From Leifsonia soli (GTDB taxonomy: Bacteria; Actinomycetota; Actinomycetes; Actinomycetales; Microbacteriaceae), in assembly GCF_013408745.1 (NCBI RefSeq), contig NZ_JACCBJ010000001.1, forward strand, positions 2,852,001 through 2,916,000: 64,000 nt of DNA. Reading direction: 5' to 3'. The notes beneath the pieces are model-generated. The model was given only the letters and a program-made list of their open reading frames with translations, searched no databases and was not told the origin of the DNA. This document shows, piece by piece, positions 16,564 through 23,967 of this stretch. The position numbers and the translations under genes were made by a program. How positions within the stretch are numbered: the stretch's first letter is position 1; each line of letters opens with the position of its first letter.

Positions 16564-17175
16564 TTAGACCGCGAGGAAGCGGATGGATTCCCCTTCACAG
16601 CCAACAGGACCCCCACGAGTCGCGGTCTGAGCGCTGGCGAACAGCGGCGACCAGTGAGACCTCGACCCTGGTGACGAAACGATCGTGGGCTTCGCGTCGA
16701 AAACGTGCGAGTAGAACGACTCGCTAGCCGACGGGTCCGGCGTGAGCAGCGCGCTTGTCGCGATCCGCGCGGGGCCGGGACCGAGGGATGGCTGGACCCC
16801 AGGCATGGTGAGGCCCTGCCACAATCCAACTGTCGCGCCGACGGCGTCAGAAATGACTGCAAACGCTCCGAGCTCTCCCAATTCGACCGGAGGCGTGAGA
16901 ACTCGGCCACCGTTGCGAATGGTGAGCGCAAGCGAGTCCTCGAGAACCGGACTGTGCAGGAACGTTGCCCAGGCCGTGGTCTGCGTCAAGCCGAAAACCT
17001 TTGGACCGATCGCCCCGATCTCTGATCCCTCGGTGTCGAGTGCAACGCAGTACTCAGCCCGAGCCGGTTTCGACCTGTACGTCCAGCCGAAGCGACGCGC
17101 GTAGTACGCAGTCGCGGCAACAACGTCGTCGGCCCGAAGTTCCCACCAGCACGGGGTGCCTGGAGTGATCGTCAC
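16564..17175 (-). CDS. Two-domain VOC protein in LAP operon, possible self-resistance
   Basis: A 203-residue protein of two tandem VOC halves: PCWWELRADDVVAATAYYARRFGWTY starts the first, and ARIATSALLTPDPSASESFYSHVFDAKP the second. Related proteins bind or modify antibiotics (bleomycin-resistance type), so protection of the producer is plausible, but a tailoring role is also possible. Its GTG start overlaps the permease stop by 4 nt, making it the last gene of the azole-peptide operon. Confidence 0.7.
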   Translation of the reverse strand: MTITPGTPCWWELRADDVVAATAYYARRFGWTYRSKPARAEYCVALDTEGSEIGAIGPKVFGLTQTTAWATFLHSPVLEDSLALTIRNGGRVLTPPVELGELGAFAVISDAVGATVGLWQGLTMPGVQPSLGPGPARIATSALLTPDPSASESFYSHVFDAKPTIVSSPGSRSHWSPLFASAQTATRGGPVGCEGESIRFLAV

Positions 17176-17891
17176 GCGAACACCGTCCGTTCTACGCGGC
17201 GATAGCCCACGGTGGCTGCGACGCCGAAGAGGACGGCATAGAGGCTCAGGATGGTGAGCGGAACAGGCGCGATCACACTGAAAGTGGCGGCATACAGGAG
17301 GTCCATCCAGGCGCCCGTCGGAATCCACGGGTGGATCGTCGCTAGCATGCCGTCGTTGATAGGGCCGAAGAGGCCGCCGGCGAACGAGAGCGGGAAGTAC
17401 ACGATGTTCGCGATAGCCACAGCGCCCCGTGCCGGCAGCCAGTAGCCGAGGGCGAGACCCAGGAGGCCGAGCGACACCGCGCCGAAGATGAGCGCGAAGG
17501 CGACGAGCACGACGTTCGGTGAGAGCGTGAGCGTTGTGTGCGACGAGGCCAGTCCGGTGACGATTACGGGGAGACAGAAGGTCGCCGAGAACGCCACGCC
17601 GGAGATGAGCATGGCTGCAAGCCGTTCCGAGGCTCTGCCCGGCAACGTCTGTACATAGATGCTCCAGGGTTCGTTTCGACTGGTGGCGACACCGACGCCG
17701 AACTGGAACATCATCGTGCCAAGAATGGCGAAAGCGCAGTAGCCGAGCATGATGAGCGACCGGTCTCCGGATTGTCGCAATCCGATGGTCACGTAGAGCA
17801 GTGTGGGAAAGATCGCCAGCGGCAGAAGGAACGAGGGCAGCCGGATGAGTTCGACGATACTGATGCGGACGAAGCCGAACATCCGTCTCAT
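17172..17891 (-). CDS. ABC-2-type transporter permease (LAP export)
   Basis: A 239-residue membrane protein with about six helices (for example LIRLPSFLLPLAIFPTLLYVTIGL, LVAFALIFGAVSLGLLGLALGYWL, IVYFPLSFAGGLFGPI), the usual ABC-2 permease layout. It is overlapped by 4 nt at each end with the ATPase and VOC genes. By context it exports the mature azole peptide or gives immunity. Confidence 0.78.
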   Translation of the reverse strand: MRRMFGFVRISIVELIRLPSFLLPLAIFPTLLYVTIGLRQSGDRSLIMLGYCAFAILGTMMFQFGVGVATSRNEPWSIYVQTLPGRASERLAAMLISGVAFSATFCLPVIVTGLASSHTTLTLSPNVVLVAFALIFGAVSLGLLGLALGYWLPARGAVAIANIVYFPLSFAGGLFGPINDGMLATIHPWIPTGAWMDLLYAATFSVIAPVPLTILSLYAVLFGVAATVGYRRVERTVFA

Positions 17892-18796
17892 CGTTCGATT
17901 CCGATGCTAGCGAGCGCGTCGACGGCCTCGGCGAGCGACGGTTCTCGCACGTTGATCCTGGGGTGCGACCAGGTTTCGAGTACGTACCGTGCGACGGCAT
18001 CGGCGTCGTAGGTCAGAACCGAAATACGCGAAGGACGCCCGGATCCTGGACGGAGCTCCTCGACGGTTCCATTCGGGTCGATCTGCGACACCGCAGCGCG
18101 GGTCGGATCGTGGTCGCCATCGAACTCGACACGTCGCCATCGGAGGCCGCCTCGGATGTCATCGACCGATCCCGTTGCCACCACGCGCCCGTGGGCGACG
18201 AGCGAAAGCCGGTCCGCGATCGACTCGATTTCGAGAAGGTCGTGGGAGCTGACGATGACGACGTCGCCGGCCTCGCCGCGTTGACGAATCAGCTTGTGCA
18301 GAAGCTCCTGTCCGTCGCGGTCCAGTCCGGCGACCGGCTCGTCGAGGATGACCACTCGAGATCGGCCGACGAGCGCACACGCAAGTCCCAATCTGCGCGT
18401 TTCTCCACCGCTGAGCCCACCGCACAATCGATCTGCACAGTGCTCCAGGCCGACCGCGGCCAACACCTCCGTTGTCGACAGCCGATCTGGGTAATGGCGA
18501 CCCACGAAATCAACCACCTCGCGAACCTTGAGTGTCTGCGGGAAGGAAACACTCTGAGGCTGGCTTCCCACGGCACGTGCCGCCATGCCGCCGCGACGAA
18601 CGACGATCCCATCGACCGTCACTGACCCTTCGTCCGGCCGACGCGCCCCCGTGAGCACAGAGAGCGCTGTGGACTTGCCCGCACCGTTTGCTCCAAGCAA
18701 GCAGTGAACTCCCGCGCCAACGCGGAGAGAGAAACCATCGAGGGCTTGGACCCGTCCGAACTTCTTCGTGACGGCGTTCCACTCAATCACTGACAC
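17888..18796 (-). CDS. ABC transporter ATP-binding protein (LAP export)
   Basis: A 302-residue ABC ATPase. Walker A GANGAGKST, signature LSGGETRR, Walker B VVILDEPVAGLD and H-loop VIVSSHD are all present. The C-terminal ~90 residues resemble the regulatory tail of antibiotic-export ATPases. The GTG start overlaps the dehydrogenase gene by 14 nt. It should pair with the downstream permease to export the peptide. Confidence 0.85.
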   Translation of the reverse strand: MSVIEWNAVTKKFGRVQALDGFSLRVGAGVHCLLGANGAGKSTALSVLTGARRPDEGSVTVDGIVVRRGGMAARAVGSQPQSVSFPQTLKVREVVDFVGRHYPDRLSTTEVLAAVGLEHCADRLCGGLSGGETRRLGLACALVGRSRVVILDEPVAGLDRDGQELLHKLIRQRGEAGDVVIVSSHDLLEIESIADRLSLVAHGRVVATGSVDDIRGGLRWRRVEFDGDHDPTRAAVSQIDPNGTVEELRPGSGRPSRISVLTYDADAVARYVLETWSHPRINVREPSLAEAVDALASIGIER

Positions 18797-19589
18797 GGGT
18801 CACCTGCGGGCGTCCGAACGAGGCGCCGTGAATGACGGTCTGGTCGATGCCGTTCAGACCCAGTTCATCGTCGACCATCTGGTCGAAATATCCGCCGACG
18901 CTACAGGAAGCGAGGTTCTCGGCAACGGCGAGCAGAATCATGCTCTGGATCGAGTGCCCGGCTTCCAAAAGTGCGAAGCGATAGGACCGCTGTCCGTACT
19001 TCACGCGCACCCGATCGAACGAGGCGGCCACGAAAACATGGAACGCGGCAGTTTCGGCCAGCCGTTGGTACGCAAGCACTCCATGGAGCCACTCCCTCGG
19101 CGGCGCGGAGATGGCCATCGCGACCAGTTCTCGACGGAAGGTGTCGTAGCCATAGAAGCCCGGTTCAAGTCCGTCGACATTCAGAACGATCACGAAGAAG
19201 TCAAGCGGGTAGAGCTTGCCAGGCGATGGCGTCCCTCGGCCGAATTCGCTACTTATGCCGACAGACTCATCCAGGATGCGGAAGAGGGAGCCTTGAGGAA
19301 TCGATTGCTCGGGCGCGAAGGCGCTGGCCGAACTCCGCAGGCGAAGCGCGTCAACGAGAGGCATCGGTGACGACACGTGCTTGCAAGTCGACACTGTCCG
19401 TTGGCCGCGCCCTTCGATCGTTGACGGGATTCCAAAACGTCCGAGGGCCTCGGTGTCAGTGGCGAATTCGTACCCGTACGCTTCCGAGTACGATGCGCTG
19501 ACCAGGCCGCTCATTTTGGAGGCGACGAGAAAATTCTCAGCAGGGTCGTCAAGCCGGGGCCGAGGCAAAGGACGAAAGGTGTCGTTCAT
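18783..19589 (-). CDS. SagB-type FMN-dependent azoline dehydrogenase
   Basis: A 268-residue nitroreductase-fold protein of the SagB/McbC (ThcOx) family that oxidises azolines to azoles in LAP biosynthesis. Family signatures: DALRLRSSASAFAPEQ (N-terminal R-R-S-x-R-x-F equivalent), PSPGKLYPLDFFV (normally PSGGxLYPLE), LEPGFYGYD, and YRFALLEAGHSIQSMILLAVAE. The ATG has AGGGAG 8 nt upstream, and the YcaO stop is 16 nt away. Partners are the YcaO and E1-like proteins of the operon. In place of the canonical SGG it has SPG. Confidence 0.82.
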   Translation of the reverse strand: MNDTFRPLPRPRLDDPAENFLVASKMSGLVSASYSEAYGYEFATDTEALGRFGIPSTIEGRGQRTVSTCKHVSSPMPLVDALRLRSSASAFAPEQSIPQGSLFRILDESVGISSEFGRGTPSPGKLYPLDFFVIVLNVDGLEPGFYGYDTFRRELVAMAISAPPREWLHGVLAYQRLAETAAFHVFVAASFDRVRVKYGQRSYRFALLEAGHSIQSMILLAVAENLASCSVGGYFDQMVDDELGLNGIDQTVIHGASFGRPQVTRVSD

Positions 19590-19605
19590 CGTGGACTCCC
19601 TCTGC

Positions 19606-20859
19606 TCAGGGGAACGGATGGGGAGCGGTGGTGACGAGATTCCGATGCTGCCGCTCGTGGATCTCTGTCACATCGAGGGTTGCCGCCTGCGGGCTGAGAG
19701 CACGAATGACGTGCCAGCCCGCCTTTCGCGCATCAGATGAGGTCACGTCCGCCAGGTAGATCGACCACCCCGCCTCATGACAACGGTTGATCGCGCCTTC
19801 GAGACTGACCGGCACGCCGGACAAGAACGTCGCGAGGTTTGTCCGGCTTCCACTGTCGATGAATCGACTGGCCGGAGCGTTCGCTGGGTTGGAATGAAAG
19901 GCAATGTGAGACTCGAGTGAGTCAATTCCGGAGGCGGCAGTTCCAGGCGACATAGTGAGTGCCCAGTTGTAGGTTTGCACCGCTTCGACGATCGCTGAGT
20001 GGACCGCTTCGGCCATCGTCGGCTTAGCTGCGCATCCAACGGCGAGCCCGATACGTGACGAGCGAGCGCAGGCCAAGACTCCGAAGAGGCCGCCGGCTGC
20101 GGGCATCTTCACGAGGGTGAGTGAAACTGCAGAGCGAACCACTCGCCGTATCAAGTCGAGGAGCGACGGCGACAGCCCCCATCGGCCATCGGCCTCAGCG
20201 AGAAGGGTTCCAGCTTCGAGCACAGGATGGCTCAGCCCTCCGTACCACGAACGAAGAAAGCTGTCGCGTTCGATCAGCTCAAAGACGGCGGCTCGTGCGG
20301 CCGCGCCGGCAGAACGATGCGCGGCGAGTCCGTTGGAACTGATCGTGCACCACTCCTCACCGGTGGCGCGGAGGTAGACGAGGTCGGCGGGCACTCCGAC
20401 GCTCGAACCTTCGACTGGATCGAACGCCCAGACATACTTGATCTCCGTTGTTCTCGGGTCGATGAAAGGAAACCCGGACCGGGCGTACTGCCGATCTGAA
20501 AAGGGAATCCATCTTTCAATGTCCACTCGACGGTCGTGCGATATGTCGGGCAAGTCGTCTGGCACTATGGCCGCCGAGTACCGTTCGACGACTTCACCGG
20601 TTCCGGACCCGATCAACCTGGATGCTGAGAAGCCGAACCCAGTAGCCGGGCGGTCAGGCGCGTCGGACTTCGTCCATGTGGCGAGCTTCGGCATGCTCAT
20701 CATGACAGCAGGGGCGGAGATGGTGCCCGGTCGCCCCCGCGTCTGCCGGACCCCGGAGATGACCCCGAGGTCTGGCGAGATGAGCCCTTCCTCGATCGTC
20801 ATGGGCGCAACCACGGATAGGCCGTCGAGTAGGTTTCGATCACGGAACAAGTCGGACAT
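19606..20859 (-). CDS. YcaO cyclodehydratase (TOMM/LAP)
   Basis: A 417-residue YcaO protein that uses ATP to cyclise Cys/Ser/Thr of the precursor to azolines. ATP-binding elements are seen as GEVVERYSAAIV, AAVFELIERDSF (E-x-x-E-R pattern) and HSAIVEAVQTYNW. It ends in PHPFP, the C-terminal P-x-P-x-P motif of azoline-forming YcaO enzymes. The ATG at 20859 is favoured by GGAG 9 nt upstream; an internal ATG at 20802 would give an ATGA overlap with the partner gene and cannot be excluded. With the 20859 start it overlaps the E1-like gene by 61 nt. Confidence 0.88.
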   Translation of the reverse strand: MSDLFRDRNLLDGLSVVAPMTIEEGLISPDLGVISGVRQTRGRPGTISAPAVMMSMPKLATWTKSDAPDRPATGFGFSASRLIGSGTGEVVERYSAAIVPDDLPDISHDRRVDIERWIPFSDRQYARSGFPFIDPRTTEIKYVWAFDPVEGSSVGVPADLVYLRATGEEWCTISSNGLAAHRSAGAAARAAVFELIERDSFLRSWYGGLSHPVLEAGTLLAEADGRWGLSPSLLDLIRRVVRSAVSLTLVKMPAAGGLFGVLACARSSRIGLAVGCAAKPTMAEAVHSAIVEAVQTYNWALTMSPGTAASGIDSLESHIAFHSNPANAPASRFIDSGSRTNLATFLSGVPVSLEGAINRCHEAGWSIYLADVTSSDARKAGWHVIRALSPQAATLDVTEIHERQHRNLVTTAPHPFP

Positions 20860-21662
20860 CTCGGCACACTCCAAACGCGCGACGTATACAAGGTCAGGTC
20901 GATCGAGTTGAGGACGCTCACGTGTCCAATCGCGTCGTCATCGCGGTCAACAAGAGCTCGGTGAACCATCCGGCCTGCGAGGTGGGTCGCAAGCTCCGGA
21001 TCACCCGAAGCCCAGTCGAGCGTCGAACGTTCTGAGTGAGCGAGTTCCCAGTGCTCATTCGCCCACTGCGTCGTCCCTCCCTCGCGAAGAAGCACGCAGT
21101 CCAAGCAGGCCGTCAACGGGGGAATTGCCAATGGGCCCACGGTGAGAATCCGACCGTTTCCTTGCCGAAGCGGCAGATGAACGAACCCGCCCTTCCATGC
21201 CTCTGAGCTGAGTCTGGCCAGTTCAGCCGGACGTGAAGCGATGATGATCGAGACGTCAGCGGCGTCTGAACCAACCTCCATGTCGGGCAGCGTCGCCAAC
21301 GTGACCTCGACGCGTTCGCGGAGCTGATCATCGTCGCTGATGACCGCCGTTCGAACGTTGCGCGCTTCGTCGATCGCGAAGTCGTAGGTGGTTGCGAGTC
21401 CGGGAGTCGATTCGCGTGGGCGCGCGGGATGTGTGACGACGACGCCGACGCTCAGAAGCCGTTCAACCAGTTCCGTCGTGTCCAAGGCGGGAAACTCGCG
21501 GGCGAGTTCCGCCACAGTGGTTCGGGAAGCGAGTCGCTCGAAGACAGTCCTAACGGCGGGATGGTCCGAGAACCGAAGGAGGGTGCGATCCCGGACGACG
21601 TACAGGCCGTCGCGGAAATCGCACCATCCGACCCCCGGAGCAAGCCGGAGTTGTTCGCTCAA
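20799..21662 (-). CDS. E1-ubiquitin-activating-like cyclodehydratase partner (SagC/ocin-ThiF type)
   Basis: A 287-residue partner protein of TOMM cyclodehydratases. The first ~75 residues (CDFRDGLYVVRDRTLLRF...TVAELAREFPALDTTELVERLL) look like a winged-helix RiPP recognition element that binds the leader. The rest is ThiF/E1-like, with zinc-type CLDC and CPTC pairs and a C-terminal SVIETYSTAYPWLRP. The TTG at 21662 is proposed because it overlaps the precursor stop as TTGA, is in frame, and has GGAGG about 12 nt upstream; the frame stays open further upstream across the precursor but without conserved sequence. Confidence 0.8.
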   Translation of the reverse strand: MSEQLRLAPGVGWCDFRDGLYVVRDRTLLRFSDHPAVRTVFERLASRTTVAELAREFPALDTTELVERLLSVGVVVTHPARPRESTPGLATTYDFAIDEARNVRTAVISDDDQLRERVEVTLATLPDMEVGSDAADVSIIIASRPAELARLSSEAWKGGFVHLPLRQGNGRILTVGPLAIPPLTACLDCVLLREGGTTQWANEHWELAHSERSTLDWASGDPELATHLAGRMVHRALVDRDDDAIGHVSVLNSIDLTLYTSRVWSVPRCPTCSVIETYSTAYPWLRP

Positions 21663-21814
21663 TTCGGCTTCTTTCCTCCGACACAGGTAGTGGTCGTCGT
21701 CGACGTGCACAGCGAGAAGTCCATGGTGTACGTATCCGGCGCCGGGCCGATCATGTCGAATTCCAGCTTCTCGAACGCTGAGTGCGGCGTCATTGCCACG
21801 GTCGTGGAGTTCAT
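21659..21814 (-). CDS. LAP (azole-peptide) precursor, 51 residues
   Basis: A short gene missed by length cut-offs. It encodes a leader (MNSTTVAMTPHSAFEKLEF, then DMIGPAPDTYTMDF) and a C-terminal core SLCTSTTTTTCVGGKKPN, rich in the Cys, Ser and Thr that YcaO machinery converts to thiazol(in)es and (methyl)oxazol(in)es. A strong AAAGGAAG ribosome site lies about 9 nt before the ATG, a promoter and 5' leader lie upstream, and the stop overlaps the E1-like start (TTGA). First gene of the operon. No second core copy was found. The core differs from the plantazolicin core I know (RCTCTT...). Confidence 0.85.
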   Translation of the reverse strand: MNSTTVAMTPHSAFEKLEFDMIGPAPDTYTMDFSLCTSTTTTTCVGGKKPN

Positions 21815-21842
21815 CTGAGCTTCTTCCTTTCACGTGATACGG

Positions 21843-21865
21843 GATCGTCCCGCGCGGGGATGATC
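21843..21865 (-). promoter_or_regulatory. Hairpin in the 5' leader of the LAP operon
   Basis: GATCGTCCC (21843-21851) pairs with GGGATGATC (21857-21865) over a 5-nt GC loop, with one G-U pair. It lies between the predicted promoter and the ribosome site of the precursor, so it could control translation or bind a regulator. Confidence 0.4.
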
Positions 21866-21894
21866 GGGATCGCAGTTTTCGATCCGTCAGATGC

Positions 21895-21923
21895 ACATTA
21901 TTTTGTTTTTCGCGTTTAAGCAA
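21895..21923 (-). promoter_or_regulatory. Predicted promoter of the LAP operon
   Basis: On the minus strand TTGCTT (21918-21923) and TAATGT (21895-21900) are 17 nt apart in an unusually AT-rich patch. The predicted start is near 21888, giving a leader of about 75 nt. No regulator gene is adjacent. Confidence 0.5.
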
Positions 21924-22223
21924 TGAATATATACACGCATTATTTTTGATGCGAGCCACGGCTCTCCTGCGCGCACATGCGCGACGTGCACCGGCAAGAG
22001 ATCGACGGCGAGAGCTGGGTGTGAGCGGCCGACTGGCGGAAGCGCGATGACCGTGACCACCTAAAGCGGCAACTGAGTGACCAGCGCGCAATGTCTCCGC
22101 AGCTGGAAGAGGTCCAGCGCCTCGCCTCGCGACCTCGCATCGCCGAGCCGAACGTACCTGCGGACCCGCGACCGGTCCAACGTTCAGGAGCGTCCGAGGG
22201 GATGTGAAGTCCGCGTCAACCCG
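21924..22223. other. Non-coding interval with a possible gene remnant
   Basis: No intact gene. On the plus strand one frame (about 21976-22207) reads MRDVHRQEIDGESWV, stop, then AADWRKRDDRDHLKRQLSDQ and more charged sequence to a stop near 22207. The charged composition in one frame across an internal TGA suggests a decayed gene end. The AT-rich left part belongs to the LAP promoter. Confidence 0.25.
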
Positions 22224-23039
22224 TCAGGTGCGGGCGCGGCGCGACGGCCGGGCCACCCGCACGGCCAGGGCGACCAGGAGCAGCAGCAGCGCCGCGGCGA
22301 AGGCCGTGATGGCGACCGGCGCAGAGAGGAGGGAGCCGGTCAGGCGCGAGACGCCGATCCAGGCCAGACCCCACGCGGAGGCGATGGCAGGAGCGAAGCG
22401 GCCGCCGTCCCAGACCGCGAGAGCACAGCCGATGACCGCGAAGATCGCGAGCAGGGCGATCGCCCAGCCGTGCGGGCTGCCCCCGAAGCCGTCGAAGCCG
22501 GCCACCTGCAGCAGCGACGTGATGTTCGCGACGGTCGCCACCATCACCCAGCCCAGGTAGAGGCCCATCACACCGTCCAGGAGCACGGCGTCCGCCGTCG
22601 AATCGCCCGGGTGACGGCGCAGGACGACGAAAGCGACGATCAGCACGACGAGCAGCGCGGCGATGGCGATCACCGAGAGCGCGAGCTGCCCTGCCTGGAC
22701 GGACAGAATCCAGGCGGCGTTCAGGAGCAGGGAGGCGAGCACCCAGAATCCCGCGCGGCGCTGGCGGTCGCGGGCCGCCTGCGAGGGCAGCGCCTGCCAG
22801 ATCGCGTAGGCGACGAGGCCGCCGTAGATCACCGACCAGATCGCGAACGCGGGGCCGGCGGGGGCCAGCAGCGTCGCATCCGCACTGAGAGCGCCGCCCG
22901 CGACCTCGGGGATGGGGGTCCCTCCGGCGAACCCGGAGCCGACGACCGCACCGATCAGGGCCACGACGGTGCCGGCGATGACGAGGGACTGACGGACGCG
23001 GTCGGCCGGCATGGGCCGCGCGGCGGCGAGCGTGCTCAT
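22224..23039 (-). CDS. TspO/MBR-related membrane protein
   Basis: A 271-residue membrane protein with about eight hydrophobic segments. AGPAFAIWSVIYGGLVAYAIWQALPSQ and NAAWILSVQ resemble the tryptophan-rich TspO/MBR pattern, here extended at both ends as in actinobacterial homologues. Function (tetrapyrrole or stress-related in true TspO) is uncertain. The ATG at 23039 has TATTGT 7 nt upstream. Confidence 0.65.
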   Translation of the reverse strand: MSTLAAARPMPADRVRQSLVIAGTVVALIGAVVGSGFAGGTPIPEVAGGALSADATLLAPAGPAFAIWSVIYGGLVAYAIWQALPSQAARDRQRRAGFWVLASLLLNAAWILSVQAGQLALSVIAIAALLVVLIVAFVVLRRHPGDSTADAVLLDGVMGLYLGWVMVATVANITSLLQVAGFDGFGGSPHGWAIALLAIFAVIGCALAVWDGGRFAPAIASAWGLAWIGVSRLTGSLLSAPVAITAFAAALLLLLVALAVRVARPSRRART

Positions 23040-23091
23040 GGCACGCACAATAGTCCCGTCGTCCGCGGCGGTGAAGGGATGCGGCGGAGCG

Positions 23092-23883
23092 CTAGGCGGA
23101 TGGCGCGGACGCCACGACCACCGTCGCGCCCAGGTCGTCGTCCGATTCGATGCGCGGGCGAAGTCCGGCTGCGCCGAACAGGGCAGCCGAGACGGCCGCC
23201 TGCTCCTCCCCCGCCTCGATCAGGAGAACGCCGCCCGGTGCGAGCCACCCACCGGCCTCCGCGGCGATCCGCCGGTGGATGTCGAGGCCGTCCGCGCCGC
23301 CGTCGAGCGCCATGCCCGGCTCGTGGTCGCGCGCTTCCGGCGGCATGAGGGCGATGGCGTCCGTCGGCACATAAGGCGCGTTGACCGCGAGGACGTCGAC
23401 ACGGCCGCGCAGCTCGGACGGAAGCGCCGAGAAGAGGTCGCCCGCGAAGACGCGACCGCCGGGGAGGTTGCGCCGGGCGCACCCGACGGCGACCGGATCC
23501 AGGTCGGAAGCGACGACCTCGGCCGCCGGAACGCGGTCCGCCACCACCGCACCGATCGCGCCGACACCGCAGCACAGGTCGACCACGACGGCGGTCCCGG
23601 ACGTCTCGACCGCCGCAGCGGCGAAATCCGCAGCCCGGCGCGCGAGCAGTTCGGTGCGCCGCCGCGGCACGAACACCCCCGGGTCGACCTGCAGCCGCAG
23701 CCCGCAGAATCCGACCCAGCCGAGCAGCGGCTCCAGCGGCTCTCCCGCGACGCGCCGCGACACCAGGTCGTCGAGCTCTTCGGGGGTTCCGGCCGCCTCG
23801 ATCAGCAGGCGCGCCTCCTCCTCGGCGAAGACGCATCCCGCTGCCCGAAGGCGCGCGACGATCCGGGTGTCGGGTTGGGGCAC
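23092..23883 (-). CDS. HemK/PrmC-like N5-glutamine methyltransferase
   Basis: A 263-residue SAM-dependent methyltransferase. SAM-binding VVDLCCGVGAIGAVVA and acidic VVASDLDPVAV are clear, and NAPYVPTDAI stands where PrmC has NPPY, so the catalytic motif is altered to NAPY. GVFVPRRRTELLA matches the PrmC N-terminal region. It may methylate release factors or another glutamine, but the substituted motif and its position away from prfA make it a paralogue. GTG start with TAGCAT 6 nt upstream. Confidence 0.72.
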   Translation of the reverse strand: MPQPDTRIVARLRAAGCVFAEEEARLLIEAAGTPEELDDLVSRRVAGEPLEPLLGWVGFCGLRLQVDPGVFVPRRRTELLARRAADFAAAAVETSGTAVVVDLCCGVGAIGAVVADRVPAAEVVASDLDPVAVGCARRNLPGGRVFAGDLFSALPSELRGRVDVLAVNAPYVPTDAIALMPPEARDHEPGMALDGGADGLDIHRRIAAEAGGWLAPGGVLLIEAGEEQAAVSAALFGAAGLRPRIESDDDLGATVVVASAPSA

Positions 23884-23911
23884 GCGGCAATGCTAGCCGG
23901 GCCGAGCCGAG

Positions 23912-23967
23912 GCGCGGTCAGTAAAGCGCGGTCAGTACAGCGCGGTCAGTACAGCGCCGTCAGTACG
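23912..23967 (+). repeat. Four 14-bp tandem repeats at the end of a reductase gene
   Basis: Four copies of GCGCGGTCAGTACA (variants GTAAA and GCGCCG...TACG) at 23912, 23926, 23940 and 23954. The last copy contains the stop codon and final Tyr codon of the minus-strand reductase, so the gene end has been copied outward. Confidence 0.85.

Noticed and set aside
20799..22091. A 430-codon version of the E1-like protein starting near 22091
   Set aside because: The extra ~140 residues have no conserved sequence and would read through the precursor, its leader and promoter in another frame.
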